NCBI RefSeq assembly: GCF_000834655.1
Contig: NZ_JXQQ01000026.1
Location: 1 to 64,000, forward strand
Direction: 5' to 3'
Origin: Variovorax paradoxus
Lineage (GTDB): Bacteria > Pseudomonadota > Gammaproteobacteria > Burkholderiales > Burkholderiaceae_C
Length of the DNA stretch: 64,000 bases
Below the pieces are notes generated by a model that was not told the origin of the DNA, searched no databases, and saw only the letters and a program-made list of their open reading frames with translations. The translations under genes and the position numbers were made by a program. This document shows, one piece after another, positions 16,530 to 25,212 of the stretch (position 1 is its first letter; each line of letters opens with the position of its first letter).

Positions 16530-17003
16530 CTAGATGCCCGGAAGCCGGCACGCGGTGGGACCACCAAGACGCGAAAACTCGAGCGACATGCCTGTGGGAT
16601 TGTCACCTTTAGCCTTCAATGACGCGTCGCCAATTTCTAGAACCACCAGGCGTAGTGCTTGCCCCGCTCGTGGTAGTAGCCATGAAGCCGTTGATTTCAC
16701 ATAGCTGAGGGTGAGCTTATTCTTCCTCACGCTCCAAGTACCCTCCGCCGACACCGGCTTTTTCATTTCCCCATTTAAAAAGCTTTCGGAGCCCTGCTCC
16801 AAAAACGAGCCGTTGTCTCGCAAGTCAAGAGCGGAAAGCGCGAGAAACGCTTTTCCTCCATCCACCTTACTACCCCAGCAGCCAACTAGCTTGCGCTCAA
16901 GGTCCGGATTGGCGAGATTGAAGCGTTCATTGGCATAAACGACAGCCAATAGGCATGCCATCGCTCCAACCCGCCATACCCAGCCCGACCACATCCAGCT
17001 CAT
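16530..17003 (-). CDS. Orphan exported hypothetical protein
   Basis: A 157-residue protein starting with a tryptophan-rich hydrophobic segment (about residues 5-25), so probably exported or anchored. The remainder (KLVGCWGSKVDGGKAFLAL, DLRDNGSFLEQGSESFLNG, AEGTWSVRKNKLTLSY) looks like a small beta-barrel of the lipocalin-like 'C/CWxS...G.W' kind often seen in uncharacterised proteins. The ATG was chosen because GAGGAG lies seven bases upstream; another ATG five codons earlier lacks this. Two copies of the recurrent 20-base element precede it. Confidence 0.65.
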   Translation of the reverse strand: MSWMWSGWVWRVGAMACLLAVVYANERFNLANPDLERKLVGCWGSKVDGGKAFLALSALDLRDNGSFLEQGSESFLNGEMKKPVSAEGTWSVRKNKLTLSYVKSTASWLLPRAGQALRLVVLEIGDASLKAKGDNPTGMSLEFSRLGGPTACRLPGI

Positions 17004-17030
17004 ATCAAGACTCCTCATCCACTACGCACT

Positions 17031-17086
17031 GCACGACCGCTCTTGGCCGAATTCTGCCGCACTGGCGAACGTCCGCTCTTGGCCGA
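17031..17086 (-). repeat. Orphan-gene boundary element, two copies in tandem (5 and 6)
   Basis: On the minus strand TCGGCCAAGAGCGGTCGTGC (17031-17050) and TCGGCCAAGAGCGGACGTTC (17067-17086) lie 16 bp apart. They are upstream of the orphan exported protein, whose start is 27 bp from the nearer copy. The second is taken here as the reference sequence for the family. Confidence 0.75.
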
Positions 17087-17110
17087 AACCGGTCGCCCCC
17101 CGGCTTGTTG

Positions 17111-17165
17111 TCTCAGCCTTTAATGCGCTGGCTCGGACTTCGATGCGCTATCTCTGACTCTATGA
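17111..17165. repeat. 20-bp-period degenerate tandem repeat, copy 1
   Basis: Three successive 20-base units begin TCTCAGCCTTTAATGCGCTG, GCTCGGACTTCGATGCGCTA and TCTCTGACTCTATGA. A close relative with the same period lies at 25035-25094. Both sit just beyond a boundary element that precedes an orphan gene, so element and tandem repeat appear to travel together. Confidence 0.65.
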
Positions 17166-17179
17166 CAAGGAACCAGCAA

Positions 17180-18166
17180 TCAGAACGACTGGATCCTGGC
17201 GCTCTTCATCATCTGGCCCGTGAGCTCGACCTCATGCCGCATCACCTGCAGATAGCCTTCCGGCGTCGAAGGCGAGACCTGGCTGCCCAGTTCGGTCAAC
17301 GACGCGATCACCTGCGGGTCCTTGAGCATCTGGCTGAACGCATCGTAGATGCGGGCGGCAATCGCATCGGGCGTGCCGGCGGGCAGCGAGAGCCCACCCC
17401 ATGAGGTGAGCTCCACGCCCTGCAATCCTTGTTCCGCGAGCGTGGGCACGTCCGCCAGGCTGGCGTTGCGTCTGGTGCCGGCCACGCCCAGCGCCTTGAG
17501 CTTGCCCGCCTTCACGTGCGGGTAGGCGACCGCGAAGATCGGCATGCCGAAGCTCACCTGGCCGCCCAGCACCGCATTGACCAGTTCCGACGCGCCCTTG
17601 TACGGCACATGCGTGGCGCTGATGCCGGCCGCATGGAGGAACAACTCCACGCCCAGGTGCGACGGCGTGCCCACGCCGCCGGAGGCGTAGTCGAGCTTGC
17701 CGGGATTCGCGCGCGCCCTGGCGACGAGGTCCTGCAGCGTCTCGATGCCCGAGGAGGGATTGACGACCAGCAGCACATCCGACGTGGTCAGGCGCATGAC
17801 GTGCCTGAAGTCCTTCATCAGGTCATAGCCGGGGCTGCGATACATCAGGACGTTCGCGGCCATCGGCGCGGCCGAGTAGATCCAGGTGTAGCCGTCGGGC
17901 GCGGCCCGGGCCACCTGGCGGGCACCGATGTTGCCGGCGGCGCCACCCTTGTTCTCGATGATGACTGGCTGGCCAAGCAGCCGGCTGGCCGCCTCGGCGA
18001 GGATGCGCGCACCGGTGTCCGGGCCGGTGCCGGCCAGGTAGGGCACCACCCATTTGATGGGGCGGTTGGGCCACTGCCCGGCGCCGCGAGCGATGCGGCT
18101 GAGTGGCAGGAGCGGCGATGCCGCGACCGCGCGGCACAAGGCGCGGCGAGAAATGTCGATGTTCAA
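17180..18166 (-). CDS. Bug-family (tripartite tricarboxylate transporter) substrate-binding protein
   Basis: A 328-residue periplasmic binding protein of the Bug/TctC family. The N-terminus (RRALCRAVAASPLLPLSRIARGA) is a signal, possibly twin-arginine-like. The family's ligand loops are visible: WVVPYLAGTGPDTGARILAE, GAAGNIGARQVARAAPDGYT, then VPYKGASELVNAVLGGQVSFG and ADVPTLAEQG. These proteins bind carboxylates or amino acids. No TctA/TctB membrane genes are nearby, which is common for beta-proteobacterial Bug genes. It lies 51 bp after the acyl-CoA dehydrogenase gene on the same strand and so probably belongs to a ligase-dehydrogenase-Bug operon; its ligand may be the acid activated by that ligase (inference). 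Confidence 0.92.
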   Translation of the reverse strand: MNIDISRRALCRAVAASPLLPLSRIARGAGQWPNRPIKWVVPYLAGTGPDTGARILAEAASRLLGQPVIIENKGGAAGNIGARQVARAAPDGYTWIYSAAPMAANVLMYRSPGYDLMKDFRHVMRLTTSDVLLVVNPSSGIETLQDLVARARANPGKLDYASGGVGTPSHLGVELFLHAAGISATHVPYKGASELVNAVLGGQVSFGMPIFAVAYPHVKAGKLKALGVAGTRRNASLADVPTLAEQGLQGVELTSWGGLSLPAGTPDAIAARIYDAFSQMLKDPQVIASLTELGSQVSPSTPEGYLQVMRHEVELTGQMMKSARIQSF

Positions 18167-18217
18167 TTGGCTTGTCTCCGGATCGTTGTCTTGTCGGTGC
18201 TTCGCGGAAGGCCTGGC

Positions 18218-19459
18218 CTACTTGGCTCCGTCGAGCAATTCGCGCGCGATGATGTTCTTCTGTATTTCGCTGGTGCCTGTGAGCACGCGATACATGCGCA
18301 GCATGCGGAACAGGAACTCGACGCGCCGGCCCTGCACGATGCCCTCGCCGCCATGGATCTGCACCGCCGCGTCGGCAATGCGGAAGGCCGCCTCCGAGCA
18401 GAAGAGCTTTGCCATCGACGCATCGGCGCGTGCATCGCCGCCTGCGTCGAGCTGGCGGGCGGTCGAGATCATCAGCGCGCGCGCCGCGGCCAGTTGCGTG
18501 GCCATGTCGGCCAGCGAATGCTGGATGGCCTGAAACTCTGCGATCGGCCGGCCGAACTGGCGTCGCGTGCGCGCGTAGTCGCGTGCATCTTTCAGCGCAA
18601 CAGTTGCCAGGCCCACCATGCCCGGGCAATGCAGAAGCCGGTTGACGGTGATGCGTCCCAGCGCGAGCGCCAGACCGCGGCCCGGCTCGCCGATGAGGTT
18701 GGCGGCCGGCACGCGGCAATCCGTCAGCACGATGTCGCCCGTAGAGGACTGGCCAGCCATCGTCTTGTAGCCGGACTTCACTTCCACGCCGCTTTGACTC
18801 AGATCGACGAAGAAGGCCGAGATCTCGCGGCGCTCGGGGCTGTCGGAGGTGGAGGCCATGAGCACCGCGTAGTCCGCGAAAGGCGAGCCCGAGATGAAGC
18901 GCTTGCGCCCATTGATGACATAGGTGTCGCCTTCGAGCCGCGCCTGCGTCTGCAGCGCGCCGGGGTCGGAGCCGGCTTCCGTTTCGGTGAGCGCGAAGCA
19001 GATCGACTTCTCCGCCTGCGCCACAGGCACGATGAAGTTCGCAAGCTGCATCGGCGTTGCATGGCGCGCCAGCGCGCCCACGCGTGGCGGGCCGCTGAGT
19101 TCGCCGAACACGTGTGGCGCCAAGGGCGAGCCGCTCGCGTAGATCGATTCCTTTATCAGCACGTGGTCGAGCAGCGAGAGCCCGAGGCCGCCCATGCCGG
19201 TGGGCAGCGTCATGCCGTAGAAGCCGAGTTCGTGGGAACGGCGCCACACGCGCTGCAGGATGGCCTTGTCGGCGCCATGCTCGTGGTCGATGCCTTCCTC
19301 GCGCACCAGCGCGGCCAGTTCGCCGTGCAGGAAGTCGCCGATGCGCGAGATCATGTCCGCCGCGCGCGCCGAGCCTTCGAAGGGGCCGTCGAACAGCGGC
19401 GAGCGCACGCCCGAAGCAGGCGTGTCGGCGGATGCGGATGAGATGACGGGTGTGTTCAT
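18218..19459 (-). CDS. Acyl-CoA dehydrogenase
   Basis: A 413-residue FAD-dependent acyl-CoA dehydrogenase, of usual family length. Family signatures are clear: ICFALTETEAGSDPGALQT in the middle domain and RRQFGRPIAEFQAIQHSLADMA in the C-terminal helical bundle. IHGGEGIVQGRRVEFLFRMLR and VLTGTSEIQKNIIARELL close the domain. It would oxidise an acyl-CoA to an enoyl-CoA in the cytoplasm, passing electrons to ETF. The ligase gene ends 14 bp upstream and the Bug gene follows, so the three probably serve uptake, activation and oxidation of one carboxylic acid. The ATG was chosen for the family's N-terminus. Confidence 0.93.
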   Translation of the reverse strand: MNTPVISSASADTPASGVRSPLFDGPFEGSARAADMISRIGDFLHGELAALVREEGIDHEHGADKAILQRVWRRSHELGFYGMTLPTGMGGLGLSLLDHVLIKESIYASGSPLAPHVFGELSGPPRVGALARHATPMQLANFIVPVAQAEKSICFALTETEAGSDPGALQTQARLEGDTYVINGRKRFISGSPFADYAVLMASTSDSPERREISAFFVDLSQSGVEVKSGYKTMAGQSSTGDIVLTDCRVPAANLIGEPGRGLALALGRITVNRLLHCPGMVGLATVALKDARDYARTRRQFGRPIAEFQAIQHSLADMATQLAAARALMISTARQLDAGGDARADASMAKLFCSEAAFRIADAAVQIHGGEGIVQGRRVEFLFRMLRMYRVLTGTSEIQKNIIARELLDGAK

Positions 19460-19473
19460 GGCGCTGCGGCTCC

Positions 19474-21045
19474 TCAATTCACGCGGCGGTCGTGGCCGGC
19501 CCAATACGGTGACTGGATGAGCTTGCGCGCGACCTTTCCGTTGGCGTTCTTCTGCAGCGCCTCGACGAACGCGATGCGACGCGGCCGCTTGAAGCCTGCG
19601 AGCCGTTCGGCGCAGAAAGCGTCGAGCGCCGCGGCGTCCGCGGCCACGCCGGGCTTGAGCACGATGTGCGCGGCGACGGCCTCGCCCCACTTGTCGTCGG
19701 GCACGCTGAACACACAGGCCTCATCGACGGCGGCGTGCTGGTACAGCACCGCCTCCACCTCCGAGGGGTACACGTTGAAGCCGCCGCTGATGACCATGTC
19801 CTTCTTGCGGTCCACGATGTAGATGTAGCCGTCATCGTCTGCACGTGCCAGATCGCCCGTGTGGTAGCGGCCGTTCTTCAGCACTTCGGCCGTCAGCTCC
19901 GGCGCACGCCAATAGCCAGCGAAGACATCGGGACCACCCACCACGATCTCGCCGATCTCGCCGGGAGTCACCGGCAGGCCCTCGTCGTCGACGATCTCCA
20001 CCACCGACTCGAGGAACGGCCGGCCGCAGGACGCAAGCCGCTCAGGCATGGCGGCTCGCGCGAACAGGTGGTCTTCGACGCTGAGGCCGCACACGCCCGA
20101 GGTCGTCTCGCCCGCACCGTAGCCCTGCGAGAGGACCGGGCCGAACACGTCCATCGCCTGCATGATGCGGGCGGGCGCCATCGGCGCTGCGCCGTAGCCC
20201 AGGCGCCGCAGGTCGGGCAGCGGGCGATAGCGCCCCTGCACCTCGGCCAGCAGCATGTTGATCATGGTTGGCACCATGAAGGTGTGGGTCACGCGCTCGC
20301 GCTTCATCTCGGCAATGAAGCGGCCGGGGTCGAAGCCGCTGAAGAGGCGAATCGTCGCGCCGCTGCACAGCGCGGGCACCAGCTGCATGCCCGATGCATG
20401 GGTGATCGGGCCGACCAGCCCCAACAGGTCGCCGGGCTGCAGGTTGTCGGCGCGCATCAGGAACTTGCGCAATTGCGCAAGCCGGTTGCCGAAGGTCTGC
20501 ATCGCGGCCTTGAGCACGCCGCTGGAGCCCGAGGTGTAGTGCAGCACTGCGAGCTCGTCCGCGTGCACGCGCACCGGCGCGAAGCGGTCGCTGGCGCGGG
20601 CGAGCAGTCCTTCGTACGAAGCCTGCGAGTCCTCGGCGGCATCGAGCAGCAGCAGGCGCGGCGCTTCGCCCGAGAGCTGCGCGAGGAACCCCTCGGCGCG
20701 CTCGGCGGTGGTGACGATCAGCGTCGCCTCGCTGTTGGCAATCACCTCGGCCACCTCGACGGGCGCGAGCCGAGCGTTGATCGGCGCTTTCACCAGCGCC
20801 GCCTTGTAGCAGGCCAGCTCGACCTCGACGATCTCGATGCAGTTGGGCAGGTACACGCCCACGCGGTCGCCGCGCTGAAGGCCCAGGCCGCACAGCGCAT
20901 TCGCCAGGCGGTTGGAGCGCTGCTCGAGTTCTTCGTAGGTCACCGCACGCTGGGCGCTGGTGACGGCCAGCCGCTTCGCGTGGATGCGGGCGGCACGGGA
21001 TGCAAGCTCGCCGACATTGGCGATCTCGGGGGATGTGGTTTGCAA
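19474..21045 (-). CDS. AMP-dependent acyl-CoA synthetase (ligase)
   Basis: A ~523-residue member of the ANL superfamily. Motif A3 is LHYTSGSSGVLKAAM; later motifs are QGYGAGETTSGVCG, YHTGDLARADDDGYIYIVDRKKDMVISGGFNVYPSEVE and the catalytic lysine in NANGKVARKLI. The usual threonine-glycine-rich P-loop has SGSSGVLK, slightly unlike the consensus TGxPKG, but that is within family variation. It makes an acyl-AMP, then an acyl-CoA, in the cytoplasm. The start was placed at a TTG because AGGAGA lies just upstream; ATGs 10 and 24 codons earlier are alternatives. A LysR gene lies upstream on the same strand and probably controls the operon. Confidence 0.92.
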   Translation of the reverse strand: MQTTSPEIANVGELASRAARIHAKRLAVTSAQRAVTYEELEQRSNRLANALCGLGLQRGDRVGVYLPNCIEIVEVELACYKAALVKAPINARLAPVEVAEVIANSEATLIVTTAERAEGFLAQLSGEAPRLLLLDAAEDSQASYEGLLARASDRFAPVRVHADELAVLHYTSGSSGVLKAAMQTFGNRLAQLRKFLMRADNLQPGDLLGLVGPITHASGMQLVPALCSGATIRLFSGFDPGRFIAEMKRERVTHTFMVPTMINMLLAEVQGRYRPLPDLRRLGYGAAPMAPARIMQAMDVFGPVLSQGYGAGETTSGVCGLSVEDHLFARAAMPERLASCGRPFLESVVEIVDDEGLPVTPGEIGEIVVGGPDVFAGYWRAPELTAEVLKNGRYHTGDLARADDDGYIYIVDRKKDMVISGGFNVYPSEVEAVLYQHAAVDEACVFSVPDDKWGEAVAAHIVLKPGVAADAAALDAFCAERLAGFKRPRRIAFVEALQKNANGKVARKLIQSPYWAGHDRRVN

Positions 21046-21182
21046 GTTGTCTCCTGGATGGCCATGCCACGGCATGGCGTGGAGGCAACTTTGGCAGCAG
21101 ACGGGGCCCGACGACAAATACCGATTGCTGATGCTTGGCCATCACAAACATTGATGACCCAGCTCGCCCTGGACGTCCGGCG

Positions 21183-22217
21183 CTATGGCTTGGTCGCAGC
21201 GGCCTCGGTGCCCTGCGCACGCCGCCTGCCGAGCAGAAACTCGGCTTCCCAGCGGCCCGAGGCGATCATGTGGCGCGTCTCGTCGACCAGCACAGTCATC
21301 ACCGCCTGGGTCGCTGGATCGGGCGCTCGCGCCGAAGGGGTCGCCAGCGCGTAGGTGCGTGCGAGGTCGGGCTGCACCACGCGCGCCACCAGCCAGTGCT
21401 TGCCGCCCGGCGGCGCATCGCCCAGGGAGCAGGCGGGCGTGAAGGTGAAACCCGCGCCGGCCAGGTACAGGGAGCGGATCACGCGCGCCGAGTCATGCTC
21501 ATGTGCGATGTTGAGCTCCAGGCCCAGGTCGGCGGCGCAGTGCTCGACCTGAGCGCGGATGCTGAAGCGACGCGACTGCAGCACAAGCGGCAAGCCGACC
21601 GCGCGGGCGAAGGGCAGTTCGGGACGCAGCGTCGCCGCGGCGCTGCCTTTCTTCCTGCTTCGGGCGGCGGGCTGCACCGTCATGGCGGCCACCACGCCGT
21701 CGGCGTCGTGGCCGCAGACGAACATCGGTTCTCGTACGAAGGGCTTCACGTCAAGGCCGTTGATGTCGTCGGTGTCGACCAGGATGCCGATGTCGGCGCG
21801 CCGCTCGACCATGGCCTTGCGCACCATCAGGCTCAGGTCGTCCAGGACGAACACGCGGATGCGCGGATGCAGCTGTTTGAGCTTCGCAAGCACCGGCCCC
21901 ATCAGCAGCGACGCCAGCAGGAACGGCACCGCGATCGTGACCGAGCCCTCCGGTCCGCCTGGCGCGCGCTGCAGCCGCTCGCGCATTGCGCTGGCATCCG
22001 AGAGCAGCTTGCGCGCGTCCTGGTAGAGCTGCAGCCCCGCCGCCGTGGGCGTGACGCCGACGTGCGAGCGCTCGAAAAGCTGGGTGCCGAGTTCGATCTC
22101 CAGCTTCTTGATCTGCGCCGTGAGCGCGGGCTGGGCCACGTACAACGCACCGGCGGCGCGCGAGAGGCTGCCTGCTTCCAGGACGGCGATGAAGTAGCGC
22201 AGCGATCGGAGTTCCAT
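21183..22217 (-). CDS. LysR-family transcriptional regulator
   Basis: A 344-residue LysR regulator. The N-terminal winged helix-turn-helix reads MELRSLRYFIAVLEAGSLSRAAGALYVAQPALTAQI and resembles the Nac/Cbl-like branch. The effector domain follows (GSVTIAVPFLLASLLMGPVLAKL...), with an unusual lysine/serine-rich insert (RSRKKGS) in its middle. The start codon is where the family begins; the longer frame is not conserved. It lies upstream of and on the same strand as the ligase-dehydrogenase-Bug genes. Their control by this regulator in response to the acid or acyl-CoA is a reasonable inference. Confidence 0.92.
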   Translation of the reverse strand: MELRSLRYFIAVLEAGSLSRAAGALYVAQPALTAQIKKLEIELGTQLFERSHVGVTPTAAGLQLYQDARKLLSDASAMRERLQRAPGGPEGSVTIAVPFLLASLLMGPVLAKLKQLHPRIRVFVLDDLSLMVRKAMVERRADIGILVDTDDINGLDVKPFVREPMFVCGHDADGVVAAMTVQPAARSRKKGSAAATLRPELPFARAVGLPLVLQSRRFSIRAQVEHCAADLGLELNIAHEHDSARVIRSLYLAGAGFTFTPACSLGDAPPGGKHWLVARVVQPDLARTYALATPSARAPDPATQAVMTVLVDETRHMIASGRWEAEFLLGRRRAQGTEAAATKP

Positions 22218-22427
22218 AGGCCAGATTCTCAACCCACGCCCGGCGCGGCTCGCCGGCAGGCGGGCGCGCGGGCGCTGGAGCAATGCGGCAGTCGCGCCGC
22301 ACCAAGGCCCATGCGGCAAGTCGCCTACATCCGGCCGCGTAAAAAGCACTACGCGGGCCGAGCCACGGCATGTGGAGACTACGGCGGCCCCTCGATCAAT
22401 CGCCGTCAACCACCGGAGCCCTGCCCC

Positions 22428-24569
22428 ATGTCCGTTTCCTCATCCTCTCCCCTCCCCCTGGCAGTGCTGGAGGGCATGTCGCACCCGCTGGGCGCGACCT
22501 TCACCGGCGAGGGCGTGAATTTTGCGGTGTTCTCGGCCCATGCCACGAAGGTGCAGGTCTGCATCTTCGACGAAGCCGGCACCACGCAGATCGGCTGCGT
22601 GACCTTGCCCGAGTACACCGACGAGATCTGGCACGGCTTCGTGCCGGGCCTGCAGCCGGGCGCGCGCTACGGCCTGCGCGTGCACGGCCCCTACGAGCCC
22701 GCGAAGGGGCATCGCTTCAACCATCACAAGCTGCTGCTCGACCCCTATGCCAAGGCCTACATGGGCGAGCTCCGTTGGGGCCCGGAGCTGTTCGGCTACA
22801 CCGTAGGCCACGCCGACGCCGACCTCAGCTTCGACGAGCGGGACAGCGCGCCCTTCATGCCCAAGTGCGTGGTGGTCGACTCGCGCTTCGAGTGGACGCA
22901 GACCGACGCGCCGCGGGTGCCATGGAAGGACACCGTCTTCTACGAAACCCACGTGCGCGGCTTCACCATGCAGCACCCGGCGGTGCCCGAGCACTTTCGG
23001 GGCACTTTCGCCGGCATGGCGCGCGAAGAGGTGCTGGCACCCATCCGGGCGCTGGGCGTGACCAGCGTCGAGTTGCTGCCCGTCCAGATGTTCCTCAATC
23101 AGTCGTCCCTGCTCGAAAAGGGCCTCACCAACTTCTGGGGCTATGACACGATCGGATTCTTCGCGCTTGACCCGCGCTACATGGACGGGCCGCACATCGA
23201 CGAGTTCAAGCACATGGTCGACCGCTTCCATGCGCACGGGCTCGAGGTCATCCTGGACGTGGTCTACAACCACACGCCCGAGGGCAACGAACTCGGGCCG
23301 ACCATCTCCTTCAAGGGCATCGACAATGCCAGCTACTACCGACTGATGCCCGACGGCGACGGGCCGGGACCGCGCTACTACATCAACGACACGGGCACCG
23401 GCAACACCGTGAACCTGAGCCATCCCCGCGTGCTGCAGATGGTGATGGACAGCCTGCGCTACTGGGTCACCGAGATGCGCGTGGACGGCTTCCGCTTCGA
23501 TCTCGCGACCATCCTGGCGCGCGAGCCGCACGGCTTCGACGAAGGCGGCGGTTTCCTCAAGAGCTGCCGGCAGGACCCGGTGCTCTCCAGCGTGAAGCTG
23601 ATCGCCGAGCCGTGGGACATCGGCCCCGGCGGTTACCAGGTCGGCGGTTTCCCGCCGGGCTGGGCCGAGTGGAACGACCAGTTTCGCGACACCGTGCGCG
23701 CTTACTGGAAGGGCGAGGAAGGCATGGCCGGCAAGCTCGCGCAATGCCTGACCGCGAGCGGCGACCGCTTCAACCAGCGCGGGCGCCGGCCGTGGGCCAG
23801 CGTCAACTTCATCAGTGCGCACGATGGCTTCACGCTGGCGGACACCGTGAGCTACAACGACAAGCACAACGAGGCCAACGGCGAGGACAACCGCGACGGC
23901 CATTCGGACAACCGCTCGTGGAATTGCGGCGTGGAAGGCCCCACCGACGACGAAGCCGTGCTGGCCCTGCGCGCGCGCCAGCAGCGCAACCTCCTGGCGA
24001 CGCTGCTCCTGTCGCAGGGCACGCCGATGCTGCTGGCGGGCGACGAATTCGGCCGCTCGCAGCAGGGCAACAACAACGCCTATTGCCAGGACAACGCCAT
24101 CTCCTGGGTCGACTGGAACGCGGCGCACGGCGAAGCCGGGCGGGAACTGGCCGGCTTCGCATCGCGGCTGCTGGCCCTTCGCCAGGAGCTGCCTGCGTTG
24201 CGGCGCAACCGCTTTCTGGCCGGCGCCTACTACGAGGGCATCGGCGCGAAGGACGCGACCTGGTTCACGCCGGCGGGCGAGGAAATGCAGGCGCCGCATT
24301 GGGAAGATCCGCAGACGCGCTCGTTTGCGCTTCTGCTCGATGGCCGCGCGCCCGCCTCCGCGCTTCCCGTCGAAGCGCACGACGCCAGCGTGCTCCTCGT
24401 GTTCAACGCCTGGCATGACCCGGTGCCCTACGTGCTGCCGCCTCCGCCCGCGGGAGCGTGGGCGCTGCGGCTCGACACCGCGGATCCGGCGCTGGGCGCC
24501 GGCGAAGCGGCAGGCGTCGCCGACTACCTCGTGACGGGGCGCTCGGTCCTGGTGTTCACGAGTACCTAG
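22428..24569 (+). CDS. glgX: Glycogen debranching enzyme GlgX
   Basis: A 713-residue isoamylase-type debranching enzyme of the GH13 family that removes alpha-1,6 branches from phosphorylase-limited glycogen. The N-terminal CBM48-like domain has HPLGATFTGEGVNFAVFSAHA. The TIM barrel shows the GH13 sequence regions: DVVYNHT, RVDGFRFDLA with the nucleophile near D358, KLIAEPWDIG with the acid/base near E394, and ISAHDGFTL. GGFPPGWAEWNDQFRD and MLLAGDEFGRSQQGNNNAYCQDN are typical of GlgX. No other glycogen genes are in the window, so it stands alone here. The ATG lies within GCCCCATG; the long upstream frame extension is a shadow of the LysR gene. Confidence 0.96.
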   Translation: MSVSSSSPLPLAVLEGMSHPLGATFTGEGVNFAVFSAHATKVQVCIFDEAGTTQIGCVTLPEYTDEIWHGFVPGLQPGARYGLRVHGPYEPAKGHRFNHHKLLLDPYAKAYMGELRWGPELFGYTVGHADADLSFDERDSAPFMPKCVVVDSRFEWTQTDAPRVPWKDTVFYETHVRGFTMQHPAVPEHFRGTFAGMAREEVLAPIRALGVTSVELLPVQMFLNQSSLLEKGLTNFWGYDTIGFFALDPRYMDGPHIDEFKHMVDRFHAHGLEVILDVVYNHTPEGNELGPTISFKGIDNASYYRLMPDGDGPGPRYYINDTGTGNTVNLSHPRVLQMVMDSLRYWVTEMRVDGFRFDLATILAREPHGFDEGGGFLKSCRQDPVLSSVKLIAEPWDIGPGGYQVGGFPPGWAEWNDQFRDTVRAYWKGEEGMAGKLAQCLTASGDRFNQRGRRPWASVNFISAHDGFTLADTVSYNDKHNEANGEDNRDGHSDNRSWNCGVEGPTDDEAVLALRARQQRNLLATLLLSQGTPMLLAGDEFGRSQQGNNNAYCQDNAISWVDWNAAHGEAGRELAGFASRLLALRQELPALRRNRFLAGAYYEGIGAKDATWFTPAGEEMQAPHWEDPQTRSFALLLDGRAPASALPVEAHDASVLLVFNAWHDPVPYVLPPPPAGAWALRLDTADPALGAGEAAGVADYLVTGRSVLVFTST

Positions 24570-24668
24570 AGTGCGAGGCGAGGAATCGCGGCTACCACCG
24601 GCGTCGTCCGACGGCCACTGCGCCGACCTTGACCCGGGGCCCGCGGTGGCCGCGTCCAGTCAATCGAT

Positions 24669-24980
24669 TCATTGCTCGGTTTGTGTCACTACGGCCTGGC
24701 GGTTCCAAGGGGAGTCATGATGCTCACGCCAAGCCATCCAACCAGGCTGCACATCGGCGAGTTCAAGCAGGGTCGAGTCTCGCTCGACCATGCTCCTCAG
24801 CGAGACGAGCATCACCTCTGCCTCCTCGAAAGCATCCCCGGTTAGAAACTGCCATGCTCCGTCGTCCGCATCGCGGGTAGCCATGAGTACAGGCTTGCCA
24901 ACATCCACTATGGACCGCACGGTGATGCATGCCACGTTGGGTGGACTATCGAACGGCCATTCAGAGTTTTCCAGGGTCAT
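24669..24980 (-). CDS. Small orphan protein, possibly immunity-like
   Basis: A 103-residue soluble protein. The segment VLMATRDADDGAWQFLTGD and the following VSLRSMVERDSTLLELADVQPGWMAWRE resemble a small family of uncharacterised proteins with a conserved W-x-F-L-x-G core, sometimes linked to DUF2185/immunity-type proteins. I am not sure of this. The start is 16 bp after a copy of the recurrent 20-base element, and beyond that lies the second 20-bp-period tandem repeat, the same arrangement as at 17.0-17.2 kb. It looks like another member of the orphan-gene array placed away from the main cluster. Confidence 0.6.
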   Translation of the reverse strand: MTLENSEWPFDSPPNVACITVRSIVDVGKPVLMATRDADDGAWQFLTGDAFEEAEVMLVSLRSMVERDSTLLELADVQPGWMAWREHHDSPWNRQAVVTQTEQ

Positions 24981-24996
24981 TTTTGGTCTTTGGATT

Positions 24997-25016
24997 GAAC
25001 GTCTGGTTGTGGCCGA
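24997..25016 (-). repeat. Orphan-gene boundary element, copy 7
   Basis: Minus-strand sequence TCGGCCACAACCAGACGTTC, upstream of the small orphan gene. The last six bases match the reference copy exactly, though the middle has diverged. Confidence 0.6.
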
Positions 25017-25034
25017 AGCCGACCGAGATTGTTG

Positions 25035-25094
25035 CCTCGGACTTTAATGCGCTGTCTCAGACTCTGATCCACTTTCTCTGACATCAACGGCAAG
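25035..25094. repeat. 20-bp-period degenerate tandem repeat, copy 2
   Basis: Units begin CCTCGGACTTTAATGCGCTG, TCTCAGACTCTGATCCACTT and TCTCTGACATCAACGGCAAG; they match 17111-17165 unit by unit. Flanking TTGTTG and AAGGAAC sequences are shared too, so the homologous block covers close to 100 bp. Confidence 0.65.
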
Positions 25095-25212
25095 GAACGT
25101 GCCGGCAGGCCGGTGAAGTTCACGCGCGCGCCCTGAGCTTTCGCGCGCGTGAGCTTCGGCACCTCTTCGTTCTTCTTATCCTTCTCTTCCTTCTTTTTCC
25201 TTCTATCCAGCA

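Noticed and set aside
13351..17165. Integron gene-cassette array with attC sites
   Set aside because: No integrase gene is seen and the element is a short, unpaired sequence without the inverted core sites of attC; direction of genes also differs between copies.
17429..19441. A 670-codon plus-strand open frame
   Set aside because: It lies opposite the Bug and acyl-CoA dehydrogenase genes and has the Arg/His/Ala-rich composition of a GC-driven shadow frame.
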